Source: Acidobacteria bacterium RBG_13_68_16
GTDB lineage: Bacteria; Acidobacteriota; Thermoanaerobaculia; Thermoanaerobaculales; Thermoanaerobaculaceae
NCBI GenBank assembly: GCA_001766905.1
Contig: MEKI01000140.1
Location: forward strand, 1,295 to 47,927
Reading direction: 5' to 3'
DNA: 46,633 nt
The translations under genes and the position numbers were made by a program. A model generated the notes under the pieces. It ran no database searches. It had not been told where the DNA came from and was given only the letters and a program-made list of their open reading frames with translations. Each line of letters starts with the position of its first letter. Within the stretch, counting starts at the first letter, position 1. This document shows, one piece after another, positions 1-7,494 of the stretch.

Positions 1-116
1 GTCTCCGCTTCGCGCCGTCGCTCGCGGACCCCGCCGATGCGCTTGCCAACCTGCGTCTGCGCGTCGCCACGCTGGTCGCGACAACGCCTCACCACGCTGA
101 TACACTGGAAAAGTGA
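1..116 (+). CDS. C-terminal end of an unidentified upstream gene (partial)
   Basis: An open frame enters from the left edge (codons in phase with position 3) and stops at TGA 114-116. It gives about 37 residues ending ATTPHHADTLEK. GC-rich third positions and a stop that overlaps the next start (GTGA, 113-116) are what a real coupled gene end looks like. The fragment is too short to assign a family. It could also be a chance open frame. Confidence 0.5.
   Translation, partial: LRFAPSLADPADALANLRLRVATLVATTPHHADTLEK
78..106 (+). promoter_or_regulatory. Candidate promoter giving a leaderless diguanylate cyclase mRNA
   Basis: GCGACA (78-83), a 17-nt spacer, then extended -10 TGA-TACACT (98-106). 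The GTG start of the next gene lies exactly 6 nt after the -10 hexamer, so the transcript would begin at or next to the start codon. The same geometry recurs at several other genes of this window. Seen as motif; activity is inferred. Confidence 0.4.
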
Positions 117-1252
117 GCGGGGTTCGGCCCAAGATCAACGTGCTGCCGGCTACGGAGCTCGAGACTTTTCTCGAGCGATACCGCCATGACACTGGCGTCC
201 CCGAAGCGATGGACGCGGCCAGTTTCATCCAGGAGGTGCTGCAGCGAGCCAACGCATTCGTGCCGGCGCAGGCAGGCTCAGTGCTGCTCGACCACCCGTT
301 CGAGCGGGCGGGTGACCCGGCGGGAGCCGCGCTGTACTTCATCGCCGCGTTCGGCCCGTCGTCCGAGGCGCTGCTGGGCGCCAGCATCCCGACGTCAGAG
401 GGTGTTGTCGGGCACGTGTACCGCAACGGCGAGTCTCACCTGGTGGCCGACTCCCACCACGACCCGTACTTCTACGCCAGGTTTGACGAAACCCACGCCT
501 TCAACACCAACAGTCTCCTGGCGGTCCCGATCCGCATCGAGAACAGCGTGTGCGGGGTTCTAGAGATGGTGAACCGCCTGGACGGCCGCCCGTTCGACGA
601 GCGCGACCGGGCCCTCCTGGAGATTTTCGCCTCGTACACGTCTGTGTCCATCCAAAACTTGCTTGACGCGAGAAGGGCGGGAGCCGCTGCGCGCAGCGAC
701 GACCTCACCGGCCTCTCCAACGACCGGTTCTTCCACCGGCGACTCGCAGAGGATCTGGACCATGCGGACGCCGCGGCGGGGCGGGTTGCGCTGCTCTTCA
801 TGGACCTCGACAACTTTAAGAGCGTCAACGACCAGCACGGCCACTTGGCCGGCAGCCAGGTGCTCAAGGAGGTCGGCTACCTGCTGCGGCGCGCGGTGCG
901 CTCTCCTCGGGTCACCCTCGCCCGCTACGGCGGCGACGAATTCGTGATCATCCTCCCGGGCTTCGACACCGCCGCAGCAACTCAGGTCGCCGAGGAGATC
1001 CGGCGGGCCATCCGTGGCCAGGCTTTCCTGCGGGGGAGGTTTTCCTGGGCGAGCGGCCCGGTGGACTTCCGCGGGCCGCTCACCTGCTCGGTCGGGGTAG
1101 CGGTCTATCCGGACCACGTTCCCCGAAGCGGCACCTCCGACCATCGCCGCAACCAACTGCTGCGCGCCTCCGACCAGGCGATGTACGCCGCCAAGGCATC
1201 CGGCAAGGACCGCGTGGTACTGGCCGTGCCCGAACTGGTCACGCCAAAATGA
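113..1252 (+). CDS. GAF-GGDEF diguanylate cyclase
   Basis: Predicted cytoplasmic enzyme making cyclic di-GMP from two GTP. Residues about 35-185 form a GAF sensor domain (EGVVGHVYRNGE, then LLAVPIR and CGVLEMVNR). Residues about 192-370 form a GGDEF domain with an intact catalytic motif RYGGDEF (GGDEF at 273-277) and the upstream LTGL and MDLDNFKSVND signatures. The product-inhibition I-site (RxxD five residues before GGDEF) is not present: the place reads SPRV, so feedback inhibition is probably lacking. No membrane segment. Start GTG 113 overlaps the previous stop by 4 nt and sits 6 nt after a -10 element; no Shine-Dalgarno is seen. An HD-GYP protein lies 1.8 kb downstream, so synthesis and breakdown genes flank htrA. 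The family call is firm; the ligand of the GAF domain is unknown. Confidence 0.9.
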   Translation: MSGVRPKINVLPATELETFLERYRHDTGVPEAMDAASFIQEVLQRANAFVPAQAGSVLLDHPFERAGDPAGAALYFIAAFGPSSEALLGASIPTSEGVVGHVYRNGESHLVADSHHDPYFYARFDETHAFNTNSLLAVPIRIENSVCGVLEMVNRLDGRPFDERDRALLEIFASYTSVSIQNLLDARRAGAAARSDDLTGLSNDRFFHRRLAEDLDHADAAAGRVALLFMDLDNFKSVNDQHGHLAGSQVLKEVGYLLRRAVRSPRVTLARYGGDEFVIILPGFDTAAATQVAEEIRRAIRGQAFLRGRFSWASGPVDFRGPLTCSVGVAVYPDHVPRSGTSDHRRNQLLRASDQAMYAAKASGKDRVVLAVPELVTPK

Positions 1253-1278
1253 CACGCTCGTGATCGGCGTGGAGCCTA

Positions 1279-1292
1279 ATTTCACCTGAAAT
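1279..1292. promoter_or_regulatory. Perfect dyad next to the sigma-54 -24 element
   Basis: ATTTCA-CC-TGAAAT is a perfect inverted repeat with 6-nt arms and a 2-nt centre, ending 1 nt before the TGGCAC element. It is AT-rich in a GC-rich background and lies at about -41 to -28 of the predicted start. It may be an operator for htrA; no regulator can be named. Confidence 0.35.
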
Positions 1293-1293
1293 G

Positions 1294-1309
1294 TGGCACA
1301 GATATTGCT
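1294..1309 (+). promoter_or_regulatory. Sigma-54 promoter of htrA
   Basis: TGGCACAGATATTGCT matches the RpoN consensus TGGCACG-N4-TTGCW at every position except one, with GG (1295-1296) and GC (1307-1308) separated by the required 12 nt. Predicted transcription start is near 1320, leaving a leader of about 40 nt with the ribosome site at 1345-1350. The element overlaps the longer alternative ATG at 1291, which argues against that start. Confidence 0.65.
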
Positions 1310-1359
1310 CGGTTGGTGGAAGCGGGTCGGGTGTGCCCGGCCCCAGGAGGGCTAGGTTT

Positions 1360-2859
1360 ATGAACACAGCACAGCGCAAGAGAGTGCTCTCGATGAGTGC
1401 GGTGGCAATTGGCTCATTGGTGATCGGGATCGTCCTCGCCGGCGGCCTGGGCCTCACACCCGCGGGTGTCGCATCCAAGGACAGCGCCGCAGCGCCGGCG
1501 CCGCCTCCCGCGCAGGGGAGTTATCCGGATTTTGCCACCCTGGCCGAGAAGGCGACGCCCGCAGTGGTTGCTGTATACACCGAGGACGTGGTCAAGGCGC
1601 AGGACATGCGCAGGTACCACCAGGACGTGGACCCGTTCGAGTTCTTCTTCGGCCCCGGCTTCCCGAGGCAGGACATGCGGCCCCGCAAGCGCACCGGTGC
1701 CGGCAGCGGGTTCTTCATCTCCGGCGACGGCCTGATTGTCACCAACAACCACGTGGTCGAGGGCGCGGAGAAGATCAACGTACGTCTGACCGACGGGACC
1801 GAGATGCGCGCCAAGATCGTGGGCCGCGACCCGGCCACCGATGTGGCCCTCATTAAGGTGGATGGGAAGGGACCTTTCTCGAACCTCCTCCTGGGGGACT
1901 CCGATTCCTTGAGGGTCGGCGAGTGGGTGATGGCGGTGGGCAACCCGCTGGCAATGGAGCACACGGTCACTGTCGGCGTCGTCTCCGCGAAGGGCCGCAG
2001 GATCGGCATCTCCCCTGATCCCAATGCCTCATCCTTCGAGGATTTCATTCAGACCGACGCCGCGATCAACCTGGGCAACTCCGGCGGCCCCCTGGTGAAC
2101 GTGCGCGCCGAGGTGGTCGGGATGAACACTGCCATCAACGCGGGGGGTCAGAACCTCGGGTTCGCCATTCCGGTCAACACGATCAAGATGGTGCTCCCGC
2201 AGCTCAAGGAGAAGGGCAAGGTAGTGCGCGGATACATCGGCGTCCAGATTACCGACGTCGACCAGAAGGCGCAGGAGTCTTTCAAACTGGCCTCACGGGA
2301 AGGAGCCCTGGTGCAGAGCGTCACGGGGGGCGGACCCGCCGACAAGGCCGGCATCAAGGCCGGGGACGTGATCGTAGCCGTGGGCGGGACGCCGGTGAAG
2401 GACACCCGTACACTGATCTACCGCGTCTCCGCCCTCCCTCCGGGGCAGAAGGTCGAGCTCGAGGTGATCCGTGAGGGCAAGCGGCCAACCGTGACGGTGA
2501 CGCTCGGTGAGCGCCCTTCGAACGATGACGAGAATCAGACCTCGACCGCAAAAGAGGACACCCCCGCGTCCAAGCTTGGGGTCCAGGTTGACGACCTCAA
2601 CCAGCGCACGCGACGGCAGTTCGAGATCCCGAGGGAGATCGAGGGAGCGGTCGTCACCGACGTCGCGGACCTCTCCCCCGCTGACGATGCGAACCTCCGG
2701 CAGGGCGACGTAATCATGCGGGTGAACGAGGTCGAAGTGACCTCCGAGCGGGAGTTCAAGGACGCAGTGTCCAGGGTGCGCCCCGGATCCATGGTGCGGT
2801 TCTACATCTACCGCTCCCAGGGAGACGTGAAGACGTTTGTGTTCCTGCGCATGCCATAG
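1360..2859 (+). CDS. htrA: HtrA/Do family periplasmic serine protease with two PDZ domains
   Basis: Envelope protease/chaperone acting on misfolded periplasmic proteins. Start ATG 1360 follows AGGAGG (1345-1350) by 9 nt and gives 499 residues with an N-terminal membrane or signal segment (residues about 11-38, AVAIGSLVIGIVLAGG), as in the Do family. The trypsin-like domain (about 55-285) has the complete triad: His131 (VTNNHVVEG), Asp161 (DPATDVALIKV) and Ser241 (NLGNSGGPLVN). PDZ1 spans about 290-385 (GYIGVQI, AGIKAGDVIVAV) and PDZ2 about 410-499 (LGVQVDDL, LRQGDVIMRVNEV). The gene stands alone between a sigma-54 promoter and a strong terminator, so it is probably transcribed by itself. RpoN control of htrA is unusual compared with RpoE or CpxR control in enterics. 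Subtype (DegP, DegQ or MucD) cannot be settled. Confidence 0.95.
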   Translation: MNTAQRKRVLSMSAVAIGSLVIGIVLAGGLGLTPAGVASKDSAAAPAPPPAQGSYPDFATLAEKATPAVVAVYTEDVVKAQDMRRYHQDVDPFEFFFGPGFPRQDMRPRKRTGAGSGFFISGDGLIVTNNHVVEGAEKINVRLTDGTEMRAKIVGRDPATDVALIKVDGKGPFSNLLLGDSDSLRVGEWVMAVGNPLAMEHTVTVGVVSAKGRRIGISPDPNASSFEDFIQTDAAINLGNSGGPLVNVRAEVVGMNTAINAGGQNLGFAIPVNTIKMVLPQLKEKGKVVRGYIGVQITDVDQKAQESFKLASREGALVQSVTGGGPADKAGIKAGDVIVAVGGTPVKDTRTLIYRVSALPPGQKVELEVIREGKRPTVTVTLGERPSNDDENQTSTAKEDTPASKLGVQVDDLNQRTRRQFEIPREIEGAVVTDVADLSPADDANLRQGDVIMRVNEVEVTSEREFKDAVSRVRPGSMVRFYIYRSQGDVKTFVFLRMP

Positions 2860-2879
2860 GCGCTACGAGTGAGGTTCAC

Positions 2880-2906
2880 GGGCCGCCCGTGAGGGCGGCC
2901 CTTTTT
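2880..2906 (+). terminator. Rho-independent terminator after htrA
   Basis: A perfect 9-bp stem GGGCCGCCC / GGGCGGCCC (2880-2888 and 2893-2901) with a GTGA tetraloop is followed directly by TTTTT (2902-2906). It lies 20 nt after the htrA stop. Confidence 0.9.
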
Positions 2907-2990
2907 CGTCCTGCCACAACTCCCAGTCAGACCCGGATCAGCTCGGTGGCGCCTGGGTGCGCAGCCTCCTCCCGGAGTGTCAGGTTCGTG

Positions 2991-2996
2991 TACAAT
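2991..2996 (+). promoter_or_regulatory. Candidate -10 element for the REC-HD-GYP gene
   Basis: TACAAT matches the -10 consensus at 5 of 6 positions. Its predicted start point is near 3003, only about 5 nt before ATG 3008. No good -35 hexamer is found 16-18 nt upstream. Confidence 0.35.
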
Positions 2997-3007
2997 CAAT
3001 AAGGAGC

Positions 3008-3961
3008 ATGGCAGCCGCTGGAACCGTGCTGGTCATCGACGACCAACCCCAGAGCCTCGAGGCGATGAGGGAAGCCCTGTACCCGCTTGGGTTCGAGGTG
3101 TGGCAGGCGCTCGACGGCGAGACCGGCTTCCAGGTCGCCCGCGAGCGTCAGCCCGATGTGATCCTGCTCGACGTCATGATGCCGGGAATCGATGGGTACG
3201 AGGTGTGCCGACGTCTCAAGGCCGACGAGGAGACGCGGTTGCTGCCGGTCGTTTTCTTCACGGGACTCGACTCGCGGCAGGCACGACTTCGGGGGCTCGA
3301 GGTCGGCGCCACGGACTTTCTCTCCAAGCCGTTCGATCTTGTCGAGCTTGAGGTGCGTGTACGCAACCTTGTGCACTTCCGTCGCCTCACCCAGGACCTC
3401 GACGATGCCGAGAAGATGCTGTTCGCCGTGGCCCGTGCCATTGAAGCGCGTGATGAGGGAACCGGGGAGCACTGCGACCGCCTCTCCCAGTTAGCGGCTC
3501 ACCTGGGTGAGCATGTCGGAATGGACCCGGAGGCCGTGAAGGCACTGCGCCGTGCCGGGTATCTTCACGACATCGGGAAGATCGCCGTCCCCGACGCTGT
3601 TCTTCTGAAACCGGGACGGCTGAACGAGGCCGAGTGGCACATCATGCAAACCCACGTCGAGATCGGTGTGAAGATTTGCGCGCCGCTCCGGACGTTGCGC
3701 CCGGTGTTGCCGATCATCCGGCACCACCACGAGCACGGTGACGGCACCGGGTACCCCGACGCCCTCAAGGATGAAGCCATCCCATTGCTGGCGCGGGTCT
3801 TCCAGGTGGTGGACGTGTTCGACGCGCTCACCAACGAACGCCCGTACCGCAGGGCCCTTCCGGTGGACCAGGCACTGACCCTGCAGCGGAAGGAGACCTC
3901 CCGCGGCTGGTGGGATGAGGAGATCTTCGAGGCCTTCTCGGCGATGCTCGAGAAGCAGTAG
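3008..3961 (+). CDS. Response regulator with HD-GYP cyclic di-GMP phosphodiesterase output
   Basis: RpfG-like protein of 317 residues. A receiver domain (about 5-120) carries the phospho-acceptor Asp55 (VILLDVMMPG), the acidic pair near residues 11-12 (VIDDQ) and Lys107 (FLSKPFD). The HD-GYP domain (about 135-315) has the metal-binding HD at 187-188 (YLHDIGKIAVPD), the HHEHGDGTGYPD block (GYP 248-250) and VVDVFDALTNERPY. It should hydrolyse cyclic di-GMP when phosphorylated; no cognate histidine kinase is in the window. ATG 3008 is the best start. AAGGAG lies 1 nt upstream, too close to be a normal ribosome site, and a -10 at 2991 predicts a nearly leaderless mRNA. A longer frame from GTG 2957 would extend into the promoter. 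Confidence 0.9.
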   Translation: MAAAGTVLVIDDQPQSLEAMREALYPLGFEVWQALDGETGFQVARERQPDVILLDVMMPGIDGYEVCRRLKADEETRLLPVVFFTGLDSRQARLRGLEVGATDFLSKPFDLVELEVRVRNLVHFRRLTQDLDDAEKMLFAVARAIEARDEGTGEHCDRLSQLAAHLGEHVGMDPEAVKALRRAGYLHDIGKIAVPDAVLLKPGRLNEAEWHIMQTHVEIGVKICAPLRTLRPVLPIIRHHHEHGDGTGYPDALKDEAIPLLARVFQVVDVFDALTNERPYRRALPVDQALTLQRKETSRGWWDEEIFEAFSAMLEKQ

Positions 3962-3997
3962 AAACGGGGCAATGATGGGTCGACGGGGGTTGCCATC

Positions 3998-4026
3998 TTG
4001 GCAGCCGTCGGTTTGTGCGCTAGACT
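3998..4026 (+). promoter_or_regulatory. Sigma-70-type promoter of rho
   Basis: TTGGCA (3998-4003), 17-nt spacer, TAGACT (4021-4026). Predicted start near 4033, leaving a leader of about 120 nt before rho. The same hexamer pair with an 18-nt spacer occurs at 14692-14721. The -35 sits in the 3' arm of a short GGTTGCC/GGCAGCC hairpin (3988-4006). Confidence 0.65.
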
Positions 4027-4155
4027 GAACGCGGCGGAGGGGTGCACGATGCCCCCGCCCCCGGTGGTTCCCCGCGATTGACGTGCCGGCTTGCAGTTGC
4101 TGCAGTCGCACTCTCGCGCAGGCGACCGTGGAGTGAGCCAAGGAGCCTGAAAAGA

Positions 4156-5406
4156 ATGTTCGACGAGTCCAAGGAAGCGTCCGCGGCTCCCGCCCCGGAG
4201 GCGAAGGAAGCTGGCAGCACAGGCAGGCGTCGCCGGCCACGGCGGCGCCGTAACCGTCGTCATGGTGGCAATGCGGCGACACCGACGCCGTTCGAGGGGT
4301 ACCTCTGGCGGCGGGACGACGGCAAAGCTTTTCTGCTGGGCACCAACAGCAAGTTCCGCCTCACCGGCGAGGACCCGGTCTTCGACTCCGGGCTTCTATC
4401 CCGCTGGCATCTGGAGAGCGGTTTGCGCGTGGCAGCCTCGGTTCAGCCGCCCAACGGACACCAGCGCCCGGTAGTCCTAGACATCAGCAACATCGAGGGG
4501 TTGCACCCCGACGAGTACCGCCAGAAAGCGGTACCTTTCTCCGAGTTGGTCTCCATCGACCCCACGGAGCGCTTCCGCCTCGAGACGGAGCCTGAGGCCC
4601 TCGAGCCGCGCGTTATCGAGCTCATGGCACCCATCGGCAAGGGCCAGCGCTGCCTGATCGTCGCCCCACCCAAAGCCGGCAAGACCAAGTTGCTTCAGCA
4701 GCTTGCGCATGCCATCGGCGTCAACCACCCCGAGGCGCAGATCTTCGTCCTGCTGGTGGACGAGCGTCCCGAGGAGGTCACCGACTGGAGGCGGAGCGTC
4801 ATCCGGGGCGAGGTGTACGCGTCCTCGTCCGACGAGTCGATCCAGAGCCACATCGAGGTCTCCGAGATGGTGCTGGAGCGCGCGCGACGCCTTGTCGAGC
4901 TCGGGCAGCACGTCGTGATCTTCATGGACTCGCTCACCCGCATGTCGCGGGCTTACAACAACGCACAAAAGGGTTCGGGACGCATTCTGTCTGGCGGTGT
5001 CGACGCACGCACGATGGAGAAGCCAAGGCGATTCTTCGGCTCCGCGCGCAACATCGAACACGGCGGCTCGGTCACCATCGTCGCCACCTGCCTTGTGGAC
5101 ACCGGCTCACGCATGGACGAGGTCATATTCCAGGAGTTCAAGGGCACAGGCAACATGGAGATCGTGCTCACGCGTGACCTGTTCGAGCGCCGTATCTTCC
5201 CCTGCATGCACATCCCGCAGTCCGGCACCCGCAAGGAGGAGAAGCTCTACTCGCGTGAGGAGGTTGACCGCATCTACCTGCTGCGACGGGCTCTCGCCGC
5301 TCTCCCGCCTCACGATGCGATGCAGGCGTTGCTCTCCAAACTCAAGCAATACCGCACCAACGCCGAGTTTCTGGCCAACATCCAGGCACAGACGAACGGC
5401 CGCTGA
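4156..5406 (+). CDS. rho: Transcription termination factor Rho with Arg-rich N-terminus
   Basis: Hexameric RNA helicase that ends transcription. ATG 4156 follows AGGAGC (4141-4146) by 9 nt and gives 416 residues; a longer frame from GTG 4042 would run into the leader. Walker A PPKAGKT is at 171-177 and Walker B VVIFMD at 253-258. The DERPEEVTDWRR block and the Q-loop region (GGVDARTMEKP, RRFFGSARN) are intact, so the motor should be active. The N-terminus is unusual: instead of the Rho N-terminal helical bundle there are about 45 residues with a very basic run (GRRRRPRRRRNRRHGG, 23-38). The RNP1-like strand reads DGKAFLL where E. coli has GFGFLR. Basic N-terminal extensions are known in Rho of some phyla. 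A single gene with its own promoter; a long leader would allow autogenous control, which is inference. Confidence 0.95.
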   Translation: MFDESKEASAAPAPEAKEAGSTGRRRRPRRRRNRRHGGNAATPTPFEGYLWRRDDGKAFLLGTNSKFRLTGEDPVFDSGLLSRWHLESGLRVAASVQPPNGHQRPVVLDISNIEGLHPDEYRQKAVPFSELVSIDPTERFRLETEPEALEPRVIELMAPIGKGQRCLIVAPPKAGKTKLLQQLAHAIGVNHPEAQIFVLLVDERPEEVTDWRRSVIRGEVYASSSDESIQSHIEVSEMVLERARRLVELGQHVVIFMDSLTRMSRAYNNAQKGSGRILSGGVDARTMEKPRRFFGSARNIEHGGSVTIVATCLVDTGSRMDEVIFQEFKGTGNMEIVLTRDLFERRIFPCMHIPQSGTRKEEKLYSREEVDRIYLLRRALAALPPHDAMQALLSKLKQYRTNAEFLANIQAQTNGR

Positions 5407-5451
5407 GGGCCGTCCAAAATCCGCTTCATACCTCCAAGCCTAAGAGAGAAC

Positions 5452-5472
5452 GGGCCGCCGCATGGCGGGCCC
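5452..5472. terminator. Hairpin between convergent rho and pseudokinase genes
   Basis: GGGCC-GCC / GGC-GGGCCC with a GCAT loop makes 8 bp with one bulged G. It lies between the rho stop and the stop of the minus-strand gene. No T-run follows on the plus strand; the minus side continues CGTTCTCTCTTA. A bidirectional terminator is plausible but weak. Confidence 0.35.
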
Positions 5473-5494
5473 AGCAACTTCTGCAGAAGGGGCC

Positions 5495-7438
5495 TCAGCG
5501 CGCGGCCTGGATAGTGATCTGAAAGATCACCGTGATCCAGGTCTTCACTTTCTGCCCGTTCTTCATCGCTGGCTTGTAGCGGTTCTGCTTGACGGCCTCG
5601 ATGCACGCCGCGTCGACGCCCGGTCTCGGCGGCGAGAAGCCCCGCAGCACGGCGACGTCGTCCACGCCTCCCTTCTCGTTCACCAGCACTTTGAGGATCA
5701 CGTTTCCGCTGACCGACGCCCTCGTAATCGCCGCCGCCCGCGGCACAACCACCTTCCCCTTGGTAAGGACCTCGGGTGGCGCATCGACCTGTGTGAATTC
5801 CACCACGTCACCCTCGGCCACCGCGGTGCCGAGCCCGGGAGCCATCGGGAAATGGTCTGTTGCGGGTGCAGCCGCCGGGGTCGGGGGGATCGACGTCGCA
5901 ACGGCAGGGGCCGCGCTCGGCACCCCAACGGGGACTGCAGGCGCCGGCGGTAGGGGCGTCGGGACGACGGCAGCCGTCGGCGGCATTGCAGCCCGGATTT
6001 GGGCTTGAGCTTGCAGCTCCCTCGCTCGAGCCGCCTCGGCCTCCTGCTGTTGTCTGACCTGAGCGAGCTCCTCCTCTTTCCTCCTCTGCGCCGCCTCGCG
6101 CGCGGCCAGTTCGCTCTGGAGCTGCTGCTCGTCGCTCGCCGCTCGCCTTGTGCCGCTCGCGGCACCCTGCTTCTGCCTTTCGAGCTGCTGGCGGAGCTCA
6201 TCGGTACTGGCTTTCTCCGCCTCGAGTTCCTTGCGAACCTGTTCCTCCTTATCCTTCAGCGCTTGAGCGACCTGTGTGTTGACCAACTCCTGCAGCATGC
6301 GCTTCTGTGCTTCAGCATCGACCGGTGGCGCCGATGACGGCCTGCTTACCAGAAGATAGGCGATGACCGAAAGGAGGACTGCAGCGCCACCGGCGATGAC
6401 GTACAGGAAAGTGCGACTGGGTTTGGGAGCTTCCATGACTGGGGCGGGGAGTTCAGCCGCCTCGACCTTGGTGGGACGGTAGTAGGTCGCTACGTCCAGC
6501 GTGCGCTCGCGCTCCAGCTCACGGTCCTCAAGTTCGATCTCGCTGCGGTAAAGGCGATCCATGAAGAGGGCCAGGTTGAACGTGGTCGGGGAGTACGCAC
6601 CGCCGTACAGCAGCCTTTCCAGCTCACGCTTGAACTCCGCCGCCGAGGGGTAGCGCTCCTCGGGCCGCGAGGCGAGCGCCTTCTGGAGGATCGTCAGAAC
6701 GTCCTGGGGAACCGGGCCCTCGTCGAGCGCGAGGTGGGGTTTTTCCACTACCGCGGCACGGGCGTCCGGCTCCGCGGGCAACGACGTTCCCGTGAGCAGA
6801 TGGTAGAGGATCGCTCCCAGCGAGTACACGTCCGAGCGCCCAGTGGGGTTTCCGTTGGCCAGCACCTCGGGCGCGAGGTAGGGGGCAGCCAACTTCTTGA
6901 CCGTGACACGGTCGAGGTTAGCGCGGAGCCCCCGCGCCAATCCGAAGCCGGCGACCAACGCCTCGCCGTCGTTGCCGACGATGATCAGGCTCGGAACCAG
7001 GAAACCGTGGATCACCTGCTCACCGTGGACTTCGACAGCCGTGGCAGCTGCCAGCGCCGCTGCGAGCTTCTCCACGATCAGCAGCGCGTTGTCGATGGCT
7101 ATGGGAAACTGCTCTTCGGTGGCCCGCGCCAACAGTTGGTCGAGTGGCTGCGCAGGCACATAGTCCCAGGCGAGATAGGGGACGCCGCCCTCCGACCCGC
7201 ATGAGGCGTTGCGAATCACGTTGCTGGCTCGCAAGGACCCAACGAGTTGGTTGGACGCCGCGATGTCGGCCGTCAGCGCAGCGCGGTCCAGGCCGGCCTG
7301 GTCGAACCGGCGAAGCCACGCGATCCGCTTGAAGCCGGTGCGTTCCATCTCCCCAACGCGCCAGAGCGTCCCCAGACCGTCCTGGGTCCGGCGTTTGAGG
7401 AGGAGGAACTTGCCGAAAGTGGCATACGCGTCGGCCAT
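5495..7438 (-). CDS. Membrane pseudokinase fused to a TonB-type C-terminal domain
   Basis: Start ATG 7438 has GGAGG (7450-7446) 7 nt upstream; 647 residues. Residues about 1-285 align to a Ser/Thr protein kinase fold (VIHGFLVPSLIIV, AAPYLAPEV, GRSDVYSLGAILYHLLTG), but catalytic residues are missing. The HRDxKxxN loop reads HGFLVPSLI (H144 kept; Asp, Lys and Asn lost), DFG reads GFG (164-166), and the VAIK lysine position reads IAWL. It is therefore predicted to be a pseudokinase. One membrane helix follows (about 344-363), then a long charged coiled coil (375-480), a Pro/Ala linker (485-540) and a TonB C-terminal fold (about 565-645: VSGNVILKVLVNEKGGVDDV, YKPAMKNG). Predicted topology is cytoplasmic kinase-like domain and periplasmic TonB-like end. 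No ExbB/ExbD genes are near. It could relay a cytoplasmic signal to a TonB-dependent receptor or act as scaffold; no function is proven. Confidence 0.8.
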   Translation of the reverse strand: MADAYATFGKFLLLKRRTQDGLGTLWRVGEMERTGFKRIAWLRRFDQAGLDRAALTADIAASNQLVGSLRASNVIRNASCGSEGGVPYLAWDYVPAQPLDQLLARATEEQFPIAIDNALLIVEKLAAALAAATAVEVHGEQVIHGFLVPSLIIVGNDGEALVAGFGLARGLRANLDRVTVKKLAAPYLAPEVLANGNPTGRSDVYSLGAILYHLLTGTSLPAEPDARAAVVEKPHLALDEGPVPQDVLTILQKALASRPEERYPSAAEFKRELERLLYGGAYSPTTFNLALFMDRLYRSEIELEDRELERERTLDVATYYRPTKVEAAELPAPVMEAPKPSRTFLYVIAGGAAVLLSVIAYLLVSRPSSAPPVDAEAQKRMLQELVNTQVAQALKDKEEQVRKELEAEKASTDELRQQLERQKQGAASGTRRAASDEQQLQSELAAREAAQRRKEEELAQVRQQQEAEAARARELQAQAQIRAAMPPTAAVVPTPLPPAPAVPVGVPSAAPAVATSIPPTPAAAPATDHFPMAPGLGTAVAEGDVVEFTQVDAPPEVLTKGKVVVPRAAAITRASVSGNVILKVLVNEKGGVDDVAVLRGFSPPRPGVDAACIEAVKQNRYKPAMKNGQKVKTWITVIFQITIQAAR

Positions 7439-7465
7439 GTCAGGTCCTCCAAGAACCACTGAAAA

Positions 7466-7494
7466 ACGCTAGCATCTGGCCTCTGAGAGGTCAA
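7466..7494 (-). promoter_or_regulatory. Promoter of the pseudokinase-TonB gene
   Basis: Read on the minus strand: TTGACC (7494-7489), 17-nt spacer, extended -10 TGC-TAGCGT (7474-7466). Predicted start is near 7459, giving a leader of about 20 nt with GGAGG in place. The -35 overlaps the stop codon of ruvX, so the gene is separable from ruvX. Confidence 0.65.
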
